Below, one piece after another: positions 54,669 through 64,000 of a stretch of 64,000 bases of DNA. Under the pieces are notes generated by a model. It was given only the letters and a program-made list of their open reading frames with translations. It was not told the DNA's origin and searched no databases. The position numbers and the translations under genes are program-made. Source of the DNA: Aldrovandia affinis (lineage: Eukaryota; Chordata; Actinopteri; Notacanthiformes; Halosauridae); NCBI GenBank assembly GCA_029706075.1, contig JAINUG010000476.1, positions 124,001-188,000 on the forward strand, read 5' to 3'. Each line of letters begins with the position of its first letter. The first letter of the stretch is position 1.

Positions 54669-55720
54669 TCATCCTTTCCTTTTTCTACTTTTTCTACTGC
54701 AAAAAAATTCTTGTGCATCTTGTGAAATTGTAATTTCAAACCGCCTTTTAGCTGATCTTATTTCCTTTTTAGCCTTAGCCCGCATATTGCAATTATCTAA
54801 CTTGTTTCTCTCTGAGTTATCCTTTTTATATACTCTGTACAGTTGCTTCTCCCGTAAAGATTTAGTCATCCACTGCAGAGACTGTTTTTTCATCCTATTT
54901 TTCCTTACTTTTGGTATGAATTTACACTGTACATCTACAATAACCCTTTTAAATATAGTCCATTTTTCATTCACAGTTCTGCAATCTAGAAGTTTTACCC
55001 AATCTATATTACTTAAATCCTCTCTCATTTTATTAAAGCCAGCTCGCCTAAAATTAAAAATTCTAGAGTTAGAGGAGGTTGTCTTAACTTGCCAAAAAAT
55101 ATCAAAAATAACTGCACTGTGGTCACTTGCCCCTAGTTGTTCTCCTACCTCTGTGCTCCAAATTCTATCAGGATTGTTATACAAAACCAGATCCAGTATT
55201 GATTATCCTCTCGTAGGCTGAGTAACAAAAAGCAGTCATTGATCATATCTAAAAACTCCTCTTCACATTTGCCCTGATCTGTCACTATCTCCCAATTAAT
55301 AGAGTGGTAATTGAAGTAGCCCATTATTATCGTCTCTCCTTCAGCACAGGTTTGTTTTATGTTACCAAAGAGCTTACTATTTATGTTACTGTCTGAAGCT
55401 GGAGGTCTATAGCATACTCCTATATTAAGGCCCTTCTCATGATCTCCCAGTAATCTAATCCAGATGTCCTCACAAGAAACGAGTTAATAACTGGAATTTC
55501 CTGCATATTAAGATTATCTTTCACATAAAGGGCCACTCCCCCTCCTCTTTTATTAGTTCTATCCTTCCTAAACAATTTGTACCCCTCTACATTATATTCA
55601 TCCCCATCCGCTGCGCCAAGCCATGTTTCAGTAATCCCAACAATGTCATAACCCCCATGCAACATGACAGCCTCCAGTTCCCAATTCTTTTTTTTTAATA
55701 CTTAAACACATGCGAGACAA
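54669..55720 (-). pseudogene. CR1 ORF2 endonuclease and linker
   Basis: The minus strand from about 55690 reads GGYDIVGITETWLGAADGDE (catalytic Glu), NKRGGGVALYVKDNLNMQEI, a broken stretch with a VCYRPPAS-like motif (about 55400), and then a frame at 55184-54669 with GASDHSAVIFDIFWQVKT (terminal SDH) and the linker VRKNRMKKQSLQWMTKSLRE. Frame breaks are at about 55480 and 55210. Confidence 0.88.
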
Positions 55721-55929
55721 CTCCAGAGCCTTACTCACACTTACGTTGTCCTTCCCCTCCACACATAACTGTGCCGAACCACCTCTATTCACATTATGAT
55801 CTAAAAAATCTTTATTAATTATATCCTCAGATTTATTATACTCCACCCTGGTATCTTCCATCTGGGCAGTCTGTACCTCCCTATCCATAATACTACTACT
55901 ACTAATTTCCCTCCCTGTCCCCCCAGTCC

Positions 55930-56764
55930 CTAGTTTAAATATTCCTCCGCTACCCTAAGCATACGCTGGCCCAATGCAGCTGTACCCCTCCGGGTCAAGT
56001 GTAGCCCATCCCACTTGTACAGGTCACCCCTGTTCCAAAAGGAGTCCCAGTGCCCCATAAACCTGTACCCCTCTTTCCTGCACCAGGTTTGTAGTCACGT
56101 GTTAAATCTCCATATAAAATTCTGCTTGCCTTCCAACATGGACCATGACCACTGGATCCACCCCTGCTTTGGCCAGGAGCTTATCCGCGTGTTCCAGGAG
56201 GACTCCGACCTGAGCACCAGGCAGGCAACATGCCATGCGAGACTCCTTTTCCCGCGAACAGACTATACTGTCTATACCTCTAATGATAGAATCCCCCACT
56301 ACAATTAGCTCCCTTTTCCTGGGTGGCATGGCCGCCAGGGTGCCCTGGGGCTCAGCAGTCCTCCCACTCACAGAGGGCTGGGCCAGATCCTCTTCCTGCA
56401 AGGGCTGGAATCGGTTAGACACCACAAGCTCTGGAGATGCCACCCCTGCATGTGCGCACCCTTTTCTACGCTCGCGCCCTACCGTCACCCAACTCTCTCT
56501 CCCTACCTGCTCTAGAGGCTCCCCCCTACCCAGCTTCGGCATGCAGGCTAACTCTCTAAAGGGTGTACTAATTAGTTCCTGGAACTCTACAAATTCTGCA
56601 GGGCAGTCGAGACCAGCAATTTGGGCTTCGAGATCAAGAATCTTGCTCTCGAGATGCTTCACAAGCTGGCAACGGTCGCAGATGAAACCCTCCTGGAAGT
56701 CTCCTTCCAGAAACGCAATCATCCTGCAACACTTGTACTGCAGTGCCGGTGGCCACATTTTCAC
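55930..56764 (-). pseudogene. CR1 ORF1 with coiled coil and esterase domain
   Basis: Starts MKMWPPALQYKCCRMIAFLE at 56764. An FICDRCQ cysteine pair and a coiled coil (VKHLESKILDLEAQIAGL) lead to an esterase with ELIVVGDSIIRGIDS (nucleophile Ser) and VVMVHVG. Around 56100 a deletion removes the middle of the esterase. The other frame then continues RKEGYRFMGHWDSFWNR and WDGLHLTRRGTAALG (catalytic Asp and His), with stop TAG at 55930-55932. The SGNH architecture is that of CR1 ORF1. Confidence 0.85.
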
Positions 56765-57045
56765 CCCTAAATATTACTCTACTGCTCTCCCTGCACTGAA
56801 CAAATTATTGCCAAAACAGAGACACCAAGTCAATAAAAATACTACACACCGAGGTGGTTCCGAACAGTCAGGTGCAGACATTTCTAAATGGAAACAACAC
56901 CCCTCTTAAAGCTAACTAGAAAACTTTCGGTCCGGTTGCCTGTAGCAAGGGAGGTAGTAGCAGCCAACCGAAATGGCTATACTCTCAACGCTTGAAATTT
57001 AAACAATTAAATTTAAGCCAGCAAAAGCTAGTTAGCTATAGTATA

Positions 57046-58650
57046 CAGGTGCATCTCAATAAATTAGAATATTGTGGAAAATTTAATTTATTTCAGTAAT
57101 TCAATTCAAAAAGTGAAACTCATATATTATATTGATTAATTACACACAAAGTTAAATATTCCAAGCCTTTATTTGTTTTAATTTTGATGACTATGGCTTA
57201 CAGCTAATGAAAACCCAAAATTCAGTATCTCAGAAAATTTGAATATTGTGAAAAAGTTCAATATTGTAAACTCACGGTGTCACACTCTAATCAGCTAATT
57301 AACTCAAAACACCTGCAAAGGTGAGCCTTTAAATGGTCTCTCAGTCTGGTTCAGTAGGCTACACAATTATGGGGAAGACTGCTGACTTGACAGTTGTCCA
57401 GAAGACAGTCATTGACACCCTCCACAAGGAGGGTAAGCCACAAAAGGTCATTGCTAAAGAAGCTGGCTGTTCACAGAGTGCTGTATCCAAGCATATTCAT
57501 AGAAAGTTGACTGGAAGGAAAAAGTGTGGTAGGAAAAGGTGCACAAGCAACAGGGATAACCGCAGCCTTGAGAGGATTGTCAAGCAAAGCCCATTCAAGA
57601 ATTTGGGGGAGCTTCACAAGAAGTGGACTGAGGCTGGAGTCAGTGTATCAAGAGCCACCACGCAGAGACGTATCCAGGACATGGGCTACAACTGTCGCAT
57701 TCCTTGTGTCAAGCCACTCCTGAACCAGAGACAACGTCAGAAGCGTCTTACCTGGGCTAAGGAGAAAAATAACTGGACTGTTGCTCAGTGGTCCAAAGTC
57801 CTCTTTTCAGATGAAAGTAAATTTTGCATTTCATTTGGAAATCAAGGTCCCAGAGTCTGGAGGAAGAGTGGACAGGCACAGAATCCAATTTGCTTGAAGT
57901 CCAGTGTGAAGTTTCCACAGTCAGTGATGATTTGGGGTGCCATGCCATCTGCTGGTGTTGGTCCACTGTGTTTTCTCAAGTCCAAAGTCAACGCAGCCGT
58001 CTACCAGGACATTTTAGAGCACTTCATGCTTCCTTCTGCTGACAAGCTTTATGGAGATGCTGATTTCATTTTCCAGCAGGACTTAGCACCCGTCCACACT
58101 GCCAAAAGTACCAATATCTGGTTTAATGACCATGATATTACTGTGCTTGATTGGCCAGCAAACTCGCCTGACCTGAACCCCATAGAGAATCTATTGTCAA
58201 GAGGGAGATGAGAGACACCAGACCCAACAATGCAGACGAGCTGAAGGCCGCTATCAAAACAACCTGGGCTTCCATAATACCTCAGCAGTGCCACAGGCTG
58301 ATCGCCTCCATGCCACACCGCATTGATGCAGTAATTCATGCAAAAGGAGCCCCGACCAAGTATTGAGTGCATATACATGAACATGTATACTTAATACAGA
58401 AGGCCGACATTTCTGTATTAAAAATCTTTTTTTTTGTTGGTCTTATGTAATATTCAAATTTTCTGAGATATTGAATTTTGGGTTTTCATTAGCTCTAAGC
58501 CATAATCATCAAAATTAAAATAAATAAAGGCTTGAAATATTTCACTCTGTGTGTAATGAATCTATATAATATATGAGTTTCACTTTTTGAATTGAATTAC
58601 TGAAATAAATGAACTTTTCCACGATATTATAATTTATTGAGATGCACCTG
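57046..58650 (+). mobile_element. Tc1/mariner element, 1605 bp, nearly complete
   Basis: The left end CAGGTGCATCTCAATAAATT and right end AATTTATTGAGATGCACCTG are perfect inverted repeats at the tips. TA flanks at 57044-57045 and 58651-58652. Inverted similarity extends about 190-210 bases inward. The length equals a complete Tc1. It carries one transposase gene with a single obvious lesion. It is the best preserved element in the window. Confidence 0.95.
57369..58366 (+). pseudogene. Tc1 transposase with a single small deletion
   Basis: I choose the start at 57369 (MGKTADLTVVQKTVIDTLHK), because an earlier in-frame ATG at 57333 adds only inverted-repeat-side sequence. The paired helix-turn-helix region spans residues about 5-115 (CSQSAVSKHIHRKLTGRKKC). 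Catalytic residues: LFSDESKFCIS (Asp 1), FQQDLAPVHTAKS (Asp 2), [10 protein letters not shown] (Glu, 34 residues on). Directly after IENL a small deletion near 58193 shifts the frame to a TGA at 58209. Past it the original frame continues VKREMRDTRPNNADELKAA to HAKGAPTKY and TGA at 58366. The cut comes after all catalytic residues. Confidence 0.93.
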
Positions 58651-58652
58651 TA

Positions 58653-59039
58653 TTTCCCTGCTCTTGGATTTGTTCCTGAGAGGGTGAAAAACCACAAAAA
58701 ACCTTGCGTCAGCTGAGTGTAATGCCGAATCTGTAACTTTTTGACAAGCTTTCCGAAGCTAGACGTGGAAAAAATTCCCTCTCTGTCCCCTAACGGTGAC
58801 AAACTTTTACCTTAAGAGCAAATCTTTTGATCCTTTTACCCTTTCTGATGAGAAACGCCGAACCCTAAGCAACAATACAAAACACAATCCCAATAATATC
58901 AACAAGAGCAACAAACAATCCGCACGAACGACACAGCAATCCTGTCAGGCAAAGCGATTAAGACATCTGCTCTCAGATAATGTTGGACCTGATGTGCTTG
59001 AAAAAATTAGACCAACTTTAAGTGCAAAACATACATACA
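58653..59039. other. No recognisable gene
   Basis: Non-coding spacer; the frame at 58796-59083 shows no motif. Confidence 0.45.
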
Positions 59040-59460
59040 TTTTTAAATCAATTCAATTCAATTCAAATGATTTATTGGCATGACATGTTGATTCATATTG
59101 CCAAAGCACACATTTACAATTACAGACATAACACATTGACAGAAGTCTTTAACTCACAACAAATGCACCGAGTTAAAGTGAGCATTGTATTTAATGGCAG
59201 CAGATTGGACCTGGTGCCTAATGAAACCATGGAGCGAAGTCTTAATTTTGTTCACTGCACTCGATGATGACTACGGAGAGGAGGAGAGGACGCTTCACTT
59301 TTAAAAACCAAATAATTTTGTAGAGATTGGTGGATGGAGACAAGGGCGAATATACATGCCCTCTGCAGTCCATAAAGAACAGGCTGCTGGTCACAGATGA
59401 GCAGGGAATTTGGGGTGCCAAATTCATGAAACCTCCGTGAAGTTGGAACTCCAACCATCA
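59040..59460 (-). repeat. LINE 3'-end-like repeat, antisense
   Basis: The plus strand reads TCAATTCAATTCAATTCAAA then TGATTTATTGGCATGACATG and ATATTGCCAAAGCA. In complement this is a unit ending in a (GAATT)n tail, the pattern of several fish LINE 3' ends. The body upstream has no readable protein, so the family is undecided. Confidence 0.4.
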
Positions 59461-60918
59461 TAAAAATGAATAAATCATATGTCAATTGTTTGTGCTACAT
59501 TTATGTCAGTTTGTGGTGCAATATTTTTTAACAGTTATGGTTTTTTAGATATGAAAAGTATAGTCATCAATTATGTCAGGACCATACTGTAAAGTAGTTT
59601 TTATCCCACTAGGGGATGTTGGTGAACTTTAGAGGGGCACTGAGACAAAACGAGTTGGAAAGGGGGCGTTAAGGGTCGAAAGGGGGGTGTTTGTGTTAAC
59701 ATTATGAGTTTTTTTACGTATTTTTAAAAAACTGTTTTGCACAACATTAGAATGCATATGTGAGTCAAATGGTGTGTTGAAACTGTCACTGCATCTCTCC
59801 TCTAGTTTTTATCAGAGCATCTCAGACATTACACTTTCTAACATGGCTAGCTAGCTAGCTAAGCCCATGAAAACAGAAAACTTTGTTGCCGTTCCGCCAA
59901 TTGCAACCTTCCTTTTTCCTCCATTTGGAGAAAGGAGGCCATTGACCCCCAGATACTTGGTCCCATATCCGTAATTCATTGACATCAACCTAATATTGTG
60001 CAGATTTGACATACTGTATGATCTTTTATCTTTCCTGTTTGTATGGTCTTATTTTAGCTTTTCTGAGAGTCAAATGTGCAGTTGTAAGCAGTAGCCTGTA
60101 ATGAATATTAAAAGGACAAACAAAAAAAATATTTGGTTTGTTTTTATGAAGGCCTAATTAGCATCAAGCTGAGCGTGATGCTTGCTCAGATACTCAGCAA
60201 ACGTTACCAAAATACCCAGCTACAAACATAAAATCTGTCAGTATAAAAACACGTTTTTCAACTTATGCTAGCTAGCTACACTCATGGTAGAATGTACTGT
60301 AACTTATATAGCTAGCTAGTGTGGCTGCAGGACTGAAGTGTGTCAAAGCTGATGATCGATATTGCCACAGACTAACACAGCTAACCTTAGTTGACTGTCT
60401 TTGGGGCTGGCAAAATATTTGTAGGTTGTATCCTGACATATCCAAGTTTTTTTTATTTAAGCCAAACTCATTCGTATGCAATCATTTTTGTTTATAATAA
60501 AGTAATTTTATGTTACGGAAGCCAGCTACAGCTGAAACTGAAGGATACGAATGTGTTCAGAATGGATTTATTTATTGGAATTGTGTGAATAAATATGTAT
60601 GTAGTTACAATGTAGAATACATATAGTTGCTTCTTTTGACTATTCACATTACAGGTCACATTACACTTATACTAACGTATTACTACAAACTATAATTTGG
60701 CTACCGCACTTGTTAATCTGTCTAACTGGCTAGCTAGCTCTACTCTTCTTGTAAGCACCCTATTGGTTTCACTCGACCCACAACAAATACATAAATTAAA
60801 GGATTATAAAGATTTCACATTTCTATCAACAGACAAAAGTGAGCAATGTTAAACTTCATGCAATATGTGTACTTTTAAACCAGTAAGTTGGCTGGCTAGC
60901 TACATGTTAACAATTTTT
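59461..60918. other. No recognisable gene
   Basis: About 1.45 kb without coding similarity. GCTAGCTAGCTAGCT-like runs recur (59848, 60268, 60310, 60728, 60893). Confidence 0.45.
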
Positions 60919-60924
60919 TTATAT

Positions 60925-61350
60925 TATCCTATAGGGAGTGAAGGTGGAAGTAAAGATTGTTTGCCTGTCTGGTTTATCGGACCTGGACCAATTAATTTTA
61001 TATCCATAAAATGAGCCAAGTTCCTCAGAAATGTTGAACATGTGGTATAGTATGAGACATATCAGACAAATATAGCAGAATGTCATCAGCATAAAGGGAA
61101 ATATGATTTCTTCTTCTACAGATGAATTCCTTATTACAGTAATTGGACAAAGGAGGCTCTGACTGCTTGGGCCAGAGGGTTCAAGGAGAAAGCAAACAGG
61201 AAGGGTGAGAGAGGACATCCCTGTCTCGTGCCTCTTTGAAGTGTGAATGAGGCACTGTCTGAATCGTGGGATGCAGAAAGGCCTCTCTGAACTTGTGCCA
61301 TGGGGCCATTGTAGAGTGCTAATCCTATTAATAAATGTTGGGCCAAAATA
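60925..61350 (-). pseudogene. L1/Tx1-clade LINE RT fragment
   Basis: On the minus strand: LQRGTRQGCPLSPFLFAFSL and LNPLAQAVRA (RT block with the GxRQGCPLSP signature of L1-group LINEs). After a frame change comes the catalytic loop FPLYADDILLYL (plus-strand complement at about 61068-61100), then EELGSFYGYKINWSRS. The catalytic YADD is intact but both ends are truncated and there is at least one frameshift. Confidence 0.85.
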
Positions 61351-61440
61351 TACCTGCTCTTGTTTTGTGTTCTTGCCGCATTGAAAAGTTTGTTCTTGTT
61401 TGTTCCCTGAGTTTAGTTTATTCCGTGCCCTGGTTTCAGG

Positions 61441-61985
61441 TCCGAGTTTAGGAAGGTGTTCAACCATCTGGTCCGGGGTCCAGAAGCGGCTAACCAGCTG
61501 CTCCGGATAAAGCAGGGATGCCGGACGGTCACCACGTATGCTATCGAGTTTTGTACCCTGGCTGCAGAGAGCTGCTGGAATAACGAGGCACTGATAGCGG
61601 TGTTCTGGCAGGGTCTCAGCGAGGGGCTGAATGATGAACTCGTCATCCATGGGCACATCGAGCAGTCGGAAGAACTCGTGGCATTATCCATCCAGCTTGA
61701 CAATCGCCACCGGGAAAGCATGAACGAGTGCCACACCAACAAACCCATTCCCCGACCGCTGACATCACTCTCGCTGCGGACAAAATCACTCATGTCGGCT
61801 TCCCGTTCACCGCCTTGAGCTCCCCCTAGTGAGCAGGAGGAACCCATGCAGTTGGGTAGAGCCCATCTCTCAGCTACAGAGAGGGAACAACGCCAGAGGG
61901 AGAACAGCTGCCTGTACTGTGGGCGGTTTGGACATTGCTGTGACTCCTGTCCAGAGCTGCAGGGAAAAGCCAACGCTTTTAACAC
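61441..61985 (+). pseudogene. Ty3/gypsy gag
   Basis: Gag polyprotein part that packages element RNA. It begins inside the capsid-like region (FRKVFNHLVRGPEAANQLLR, FCTLAAESCWNNEALIAVFW, LSEGLNDELVIHG). One in-frame TGA at 61816-61818 is passed, then [15 protein letters not shown] and a zinc knuckle [14 protein letters not shown] (C-x2-C-x4-H-x4-C, 61909-61950). The N-terminus is not recognised upstream of 61440, so the element is 5'-truncated. A frame change follows near 61985. Confidence 0.9.
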
Positions 61986-62039
61986 ACTGGGAGGGTGGTG
62001 AGAAATGCAGTGATCACTCTCAGTTAGAAACACATCACG

Positions 62040-62300
62040 GGGTTGGTGTTGCCCATCTCCCCGCCCTGGAACACATCTCAACACTCTGCCCAGCTTTCAT
62101 TGATTCTGGAGTGGCTGGGGATTTCATCGACCTCAATCTGGTGGTTGGTCCCTGGTGACGTTGGACTCCCCCCTGTCAGTCACAGCCCTGGATGGCAAGC
62201 CGCTGGGATCTGGTGCCATAACACAGCGGACCATTCCACTCCAGGTCACCATCATGCAGAACCACACTGAGCGGATGGAGTGCCGTCGGTGTACAGTGAC
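62040..62300 (+). pseudogene. Ty3/gypsy protease
   Basis: The aspartic protease motif FIDSGVAGDFIDLNL (usual core DSGAAGNFID) lies near 62090-62145, with the catalytic Asp-Ser-Gly intact. After a frameshift, LDSPLSVTALDGKPLGSGAI (62159-62225) is the usual second half. It would process the Gag-Pol precursor; frame breaks prevent this. Confidence 0.8.
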
Positions 62301-63060
62301 CTCCAGGCAGTGTTCAGCAGGCAACACACATCCACTCTGCCACCTCACCGTCCGTACGACTGTGCCATTGATCTGCTCCCAGGAACCAGTCCCCCCGTTT
62401 CATTGTCCAGGACCGATACGATGGCGATGAATGCCTACATCCAGGAGGCACTCGCCGCAGGGCACATCTGTCCTTCCACCTCGCCAGCGTGAGCTGGGTT
62501 TTTCTTCGTGGGGAAGAAGGATGGGGGCCTGTGGCTGTGTGTCAACTACCAAGGGCTCAACAACATCACCGTAAAGAACAGGTACCCACTGCCTCTCATG
62601 TCCACGGCATTTGAGATGCTCCAGGGCGCCACCATCGTCTCCAAACTGGACCTCTGGTGCGCATACAACCTGTGTGCATTCGTAAGGGGGACGAGTGGAA
62701 GATTGCCTTCAACATTCCGACCGGGCACTACGAGTACCTCGTCATGCCGTTCGCGCTTTCCAACAGCCCGTCGGTATTCCAGGCGCTCATTAATGACGTG
62801 TTGAGAGAGGTGCTCAACTACTTTGTCTTTGTTTACCTGGACGGCATTCTCATCTTCTCCAGGAACGTCCAGGAACATGAACAACACATGCGACATGTCC
62901 TTCAGCTGCTCCTGCGGAACCAACTCTACGTAAAGCTGGAGAAGAGCAAGTTCCATGCTTCCACCATCACATTCCTGGAATTCATCTTACATGCAGGCAG
63001 CATCCACATGGACCCCGTCAAGATGCAAGCAGTTAGACAAGGCCACGCCCCATCTCGGTC
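62280..63060 (+). pseudogene. Ty3/gypsy reverse transcriptase with YLDD to YLDG change
   Basis: It opens [20 protein letters not shown] and [15 protein letters not shown], followed by [15 protein letters not shown] and a TGA at 62491. RT blocks: [38 protein letters not shown] (first Asp; a frameshift follows), [20 protein letters not shown] and [17 protein letters not shown]. The active-site loop reads FVYLDGILIFS where FVYLDDILIFS is expected, so the second catalytic Asp is Gly (about 62845). Then EKSKFHASTITFLEFIL. Catalytically dead even without the frameshifts. Confidence 0.93.
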
Positions 63061-63850
63061 AAACAGGTTCAGCGCTTCCTTGGCTTCGCCAACTTTTACA
63101 GACGATTCATCTGGGACTTCGGAACGGTGACGGCTCCACTCGCCAACCTGACCCGGGGGAAGGCCAAAGAATTTGTTTGGACGCCCGAAGCCGAACAAGC
63201 CTTCCTGCACCTCAAACAGCGATTCACCTTGGCACCCATCCTAATGATTCCAGACCCATCTCTGCCTTTCGTAGTCAAGGTAGACGCGTCCAACACTGGC
63301 ATCGGGGCCGTCCTCTCAACAGCTGAAATCTGACAACAAGCTCCACCCATGCGCCTTCCTGTCGCACCGCTTGACGTCCACCGAGCGCAACTTCGACATT
63401 GGGGACCACGAACTGCTGGCCGTGAAGAGAGCTCTGGAGGAGTGGCCTCATTGGCTGGAGGACTCGGCCCACCCGTTCACCGTTTGGACCGACCACAAAA
63501 AACTGGAGTACCTACAGCAGGTTAAGCGGTTGAACTCCCGTCAAGCTAGATGGGCCCTGTTCTTCAACCGTTTCCAATTTACCCTCTCCTATCGCCCGGG
63601 GTCCAAGAACCAGAAGCCCGATGCTCTTTACCGTATCTTCGAAGCTCCTGACACCGTCGCCCCAGTGGAGATCATCCTCCCACCAAGCCGCATCATCGCC
63701 CCTATCCAGTGGGGCATTGACGCCATGGTCCGTCGGGCTTTACGAGCGGAACCAGGCCCTGGCAACGGCCTGCCTAACTGCTCATTTGTTCCCTCGGCAG
63801 TACGGAACCAAGTACTGCAGTGGGGTCATGCCTCCCGTAGACAGGAATGA
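63061..63850 (+). pseudogene. Ty3/gypsy RNase H and start of integrase region
   Basis: After a frameshift: [57 protein letters not shown] (RNase H Asp), a TGA at 63331-63333 and frame change, then [34 protein letters not shown] and [13 protein letters not shown]. The pre-integrase [20 protein letters not shown] is reached at 63760-63830, then a stop at 63848. The zinc-binding HHCC and catalytic integrase domain are not found in the remaining 150 bases, so integrase is deleted or rearranged. Confidence 0.9.
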
Positions 63851-64000
63851 GATTCATCAAATCTCCCCAGCCTACGCTGCCTCAGGTCATCACATCAGCA
63901 AAATCCAGCACAAGTTCACATCTTCATCAGGAAAGACTGCCTATTCATTCCCACAACCCTGCCTCTCAGATGGACCAACGGAGCTACGTCGAAGTTGTCA
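63851..64000. other. Unassigned window end
   Basis: Sequence after the truncated gypsy pol. It could be element 3' untranslated or LTR sequence, but no boundary or motif is visible before the window ends. Confidence 0.4.

Larger units (their letters stand above)
49385..57000 (-). mobile_element. CR1 LINE, antisense, split by an L2
   Basis: The 3' end is at 49385 (ACATAAGAACATAAGAATAC in the plus strand, the CR1 microsatellite tail in complement). The 3' UTR-side sequence continues to 49858, is interrupted by an antisense L2 (to about 53475), and resumes at 53485. RT, endonuclease and ORF1 then follow at increasing coordinates. The 5' boundary lies between 56765 and about 57030 and is not defined. 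Without the L2 the CR1 is about 4 kb, nearly full length. Confidence 0.88.
43318..64000 (+). other. hcrtr2: hcrtr2 intron 1 (extends past the window)
   Basis: From the donor GTAAGT at 43318 to the window end no exon 2 was recognised; the expected TM2 block with an NLSLADVLV-type motif is absent from both strands. The intron is therefore at least 20.7 kb in this assembly and consists mostly of the mobile elements listed below. Alternatively the gene is broken here. Confidence 0.6.

Noticed and set aside
43318-64000. Search for hcrtr2 exon 2
   Set aside because: No block resembling TM2-TM3 of orexin receptors was seen on either strand, so no further exon is annotated.
1-64000. CRISPR array, operons, bacterial promoters or ribosome binding sites
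   Set aside because: The DNA is clearly vertebrate; the repeats are microsatellites and transposons, and no spaced direct-repeat array is present.

Overview
This is vertebrate nuclear DNA, almost certainly from a ray-finned fish. I infer a teleost, possibly a non-acanthomorph lineage such as eels or tarpons, because L2 copies with eel-UnaL2-type 3' tails and a CR1 LINE occur together. The species cannot be named from the sequence. I recognise only one host gene: the first coding exon of a hypocretin/orexin receptor type 2 gene (hcrtr2) at 43095-43317 on the + strand. It ends in a canonical splice donor. Everything before it reads as intergenic DNA. Everything after it reads as intron 1, because I see no second exon up to 64000.

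The rest is a dense palimpsest of mobile elements in many nested layers. From left to right: an L1/Tx1 LINE fragment (1-902); a short Tc1 element with intact ends (1784-2643); a hAT BED-finger relic (about 4.5 kb); a Tc1 element (5057-7049) carrying a CR1 tail, a SINE and a 209-bp hAT MITE; an antisense hAT gene split by an antisense L2 (7068-8998); and a long sense L2 (about 9365-17478) split by a 3.2-kb intron-bearing hAT with an 8-bp target-site duplication (11551-14792).

From about 17.5 to 30.8 kb lies a decayed Polinton/Maverick, a virus-like DNA transposon. It has matching inverted end segments (17951-18063 and 30715-30828), short subterminal repeats, a spliced 5' gene segment with four phase-1 introns, a protein-primed DNA polymerase broken into pieces, and a minor-capsid-like gene on the opposite strand. 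It has been hit by an L2 tail, a Tc1, a 1451-bp solo LTR, a 1.7-kb L2 and a second L2. Removing the Tc1, the solo LTR and the 1.7-kb L2 restores continuous polymerase reading at each site.

From 30.8 to 43 kb are further Tc1 elements, L2 3' tails, two solo LTRs (33836-34300, and 34554-36079 nested in a Tc1 inverted repeat), a Tx1 fragment and a Ty3/gypsy RNase H fragment. The hcrtr2 exon follows. Its intron holds a mariner/Tc1 fragment, an unclassified inverted duplication (44505-45325 versus 47990-48735) in which one arm preserves the empty site of a hAT MITE, two SINEs in opposite orientation, an antisense CR1 (49385 to about 57000) containing an antisense L2 that itself holds a further insert, a nearly intact Tc1 (57046-58650), an L1/Tx1 RT fragment and a Ty3/gypsy element (61441 to the window end) with a mutated polymerase active site.

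No mobile element here looks capable of moving on its own: every transposase or polymerase gene carries a frameshift, stop, deletion or catalytic-site change. The nesting gives a relative order of insertion. I saw no complete tRNA, rRNA or CRISPR feature.
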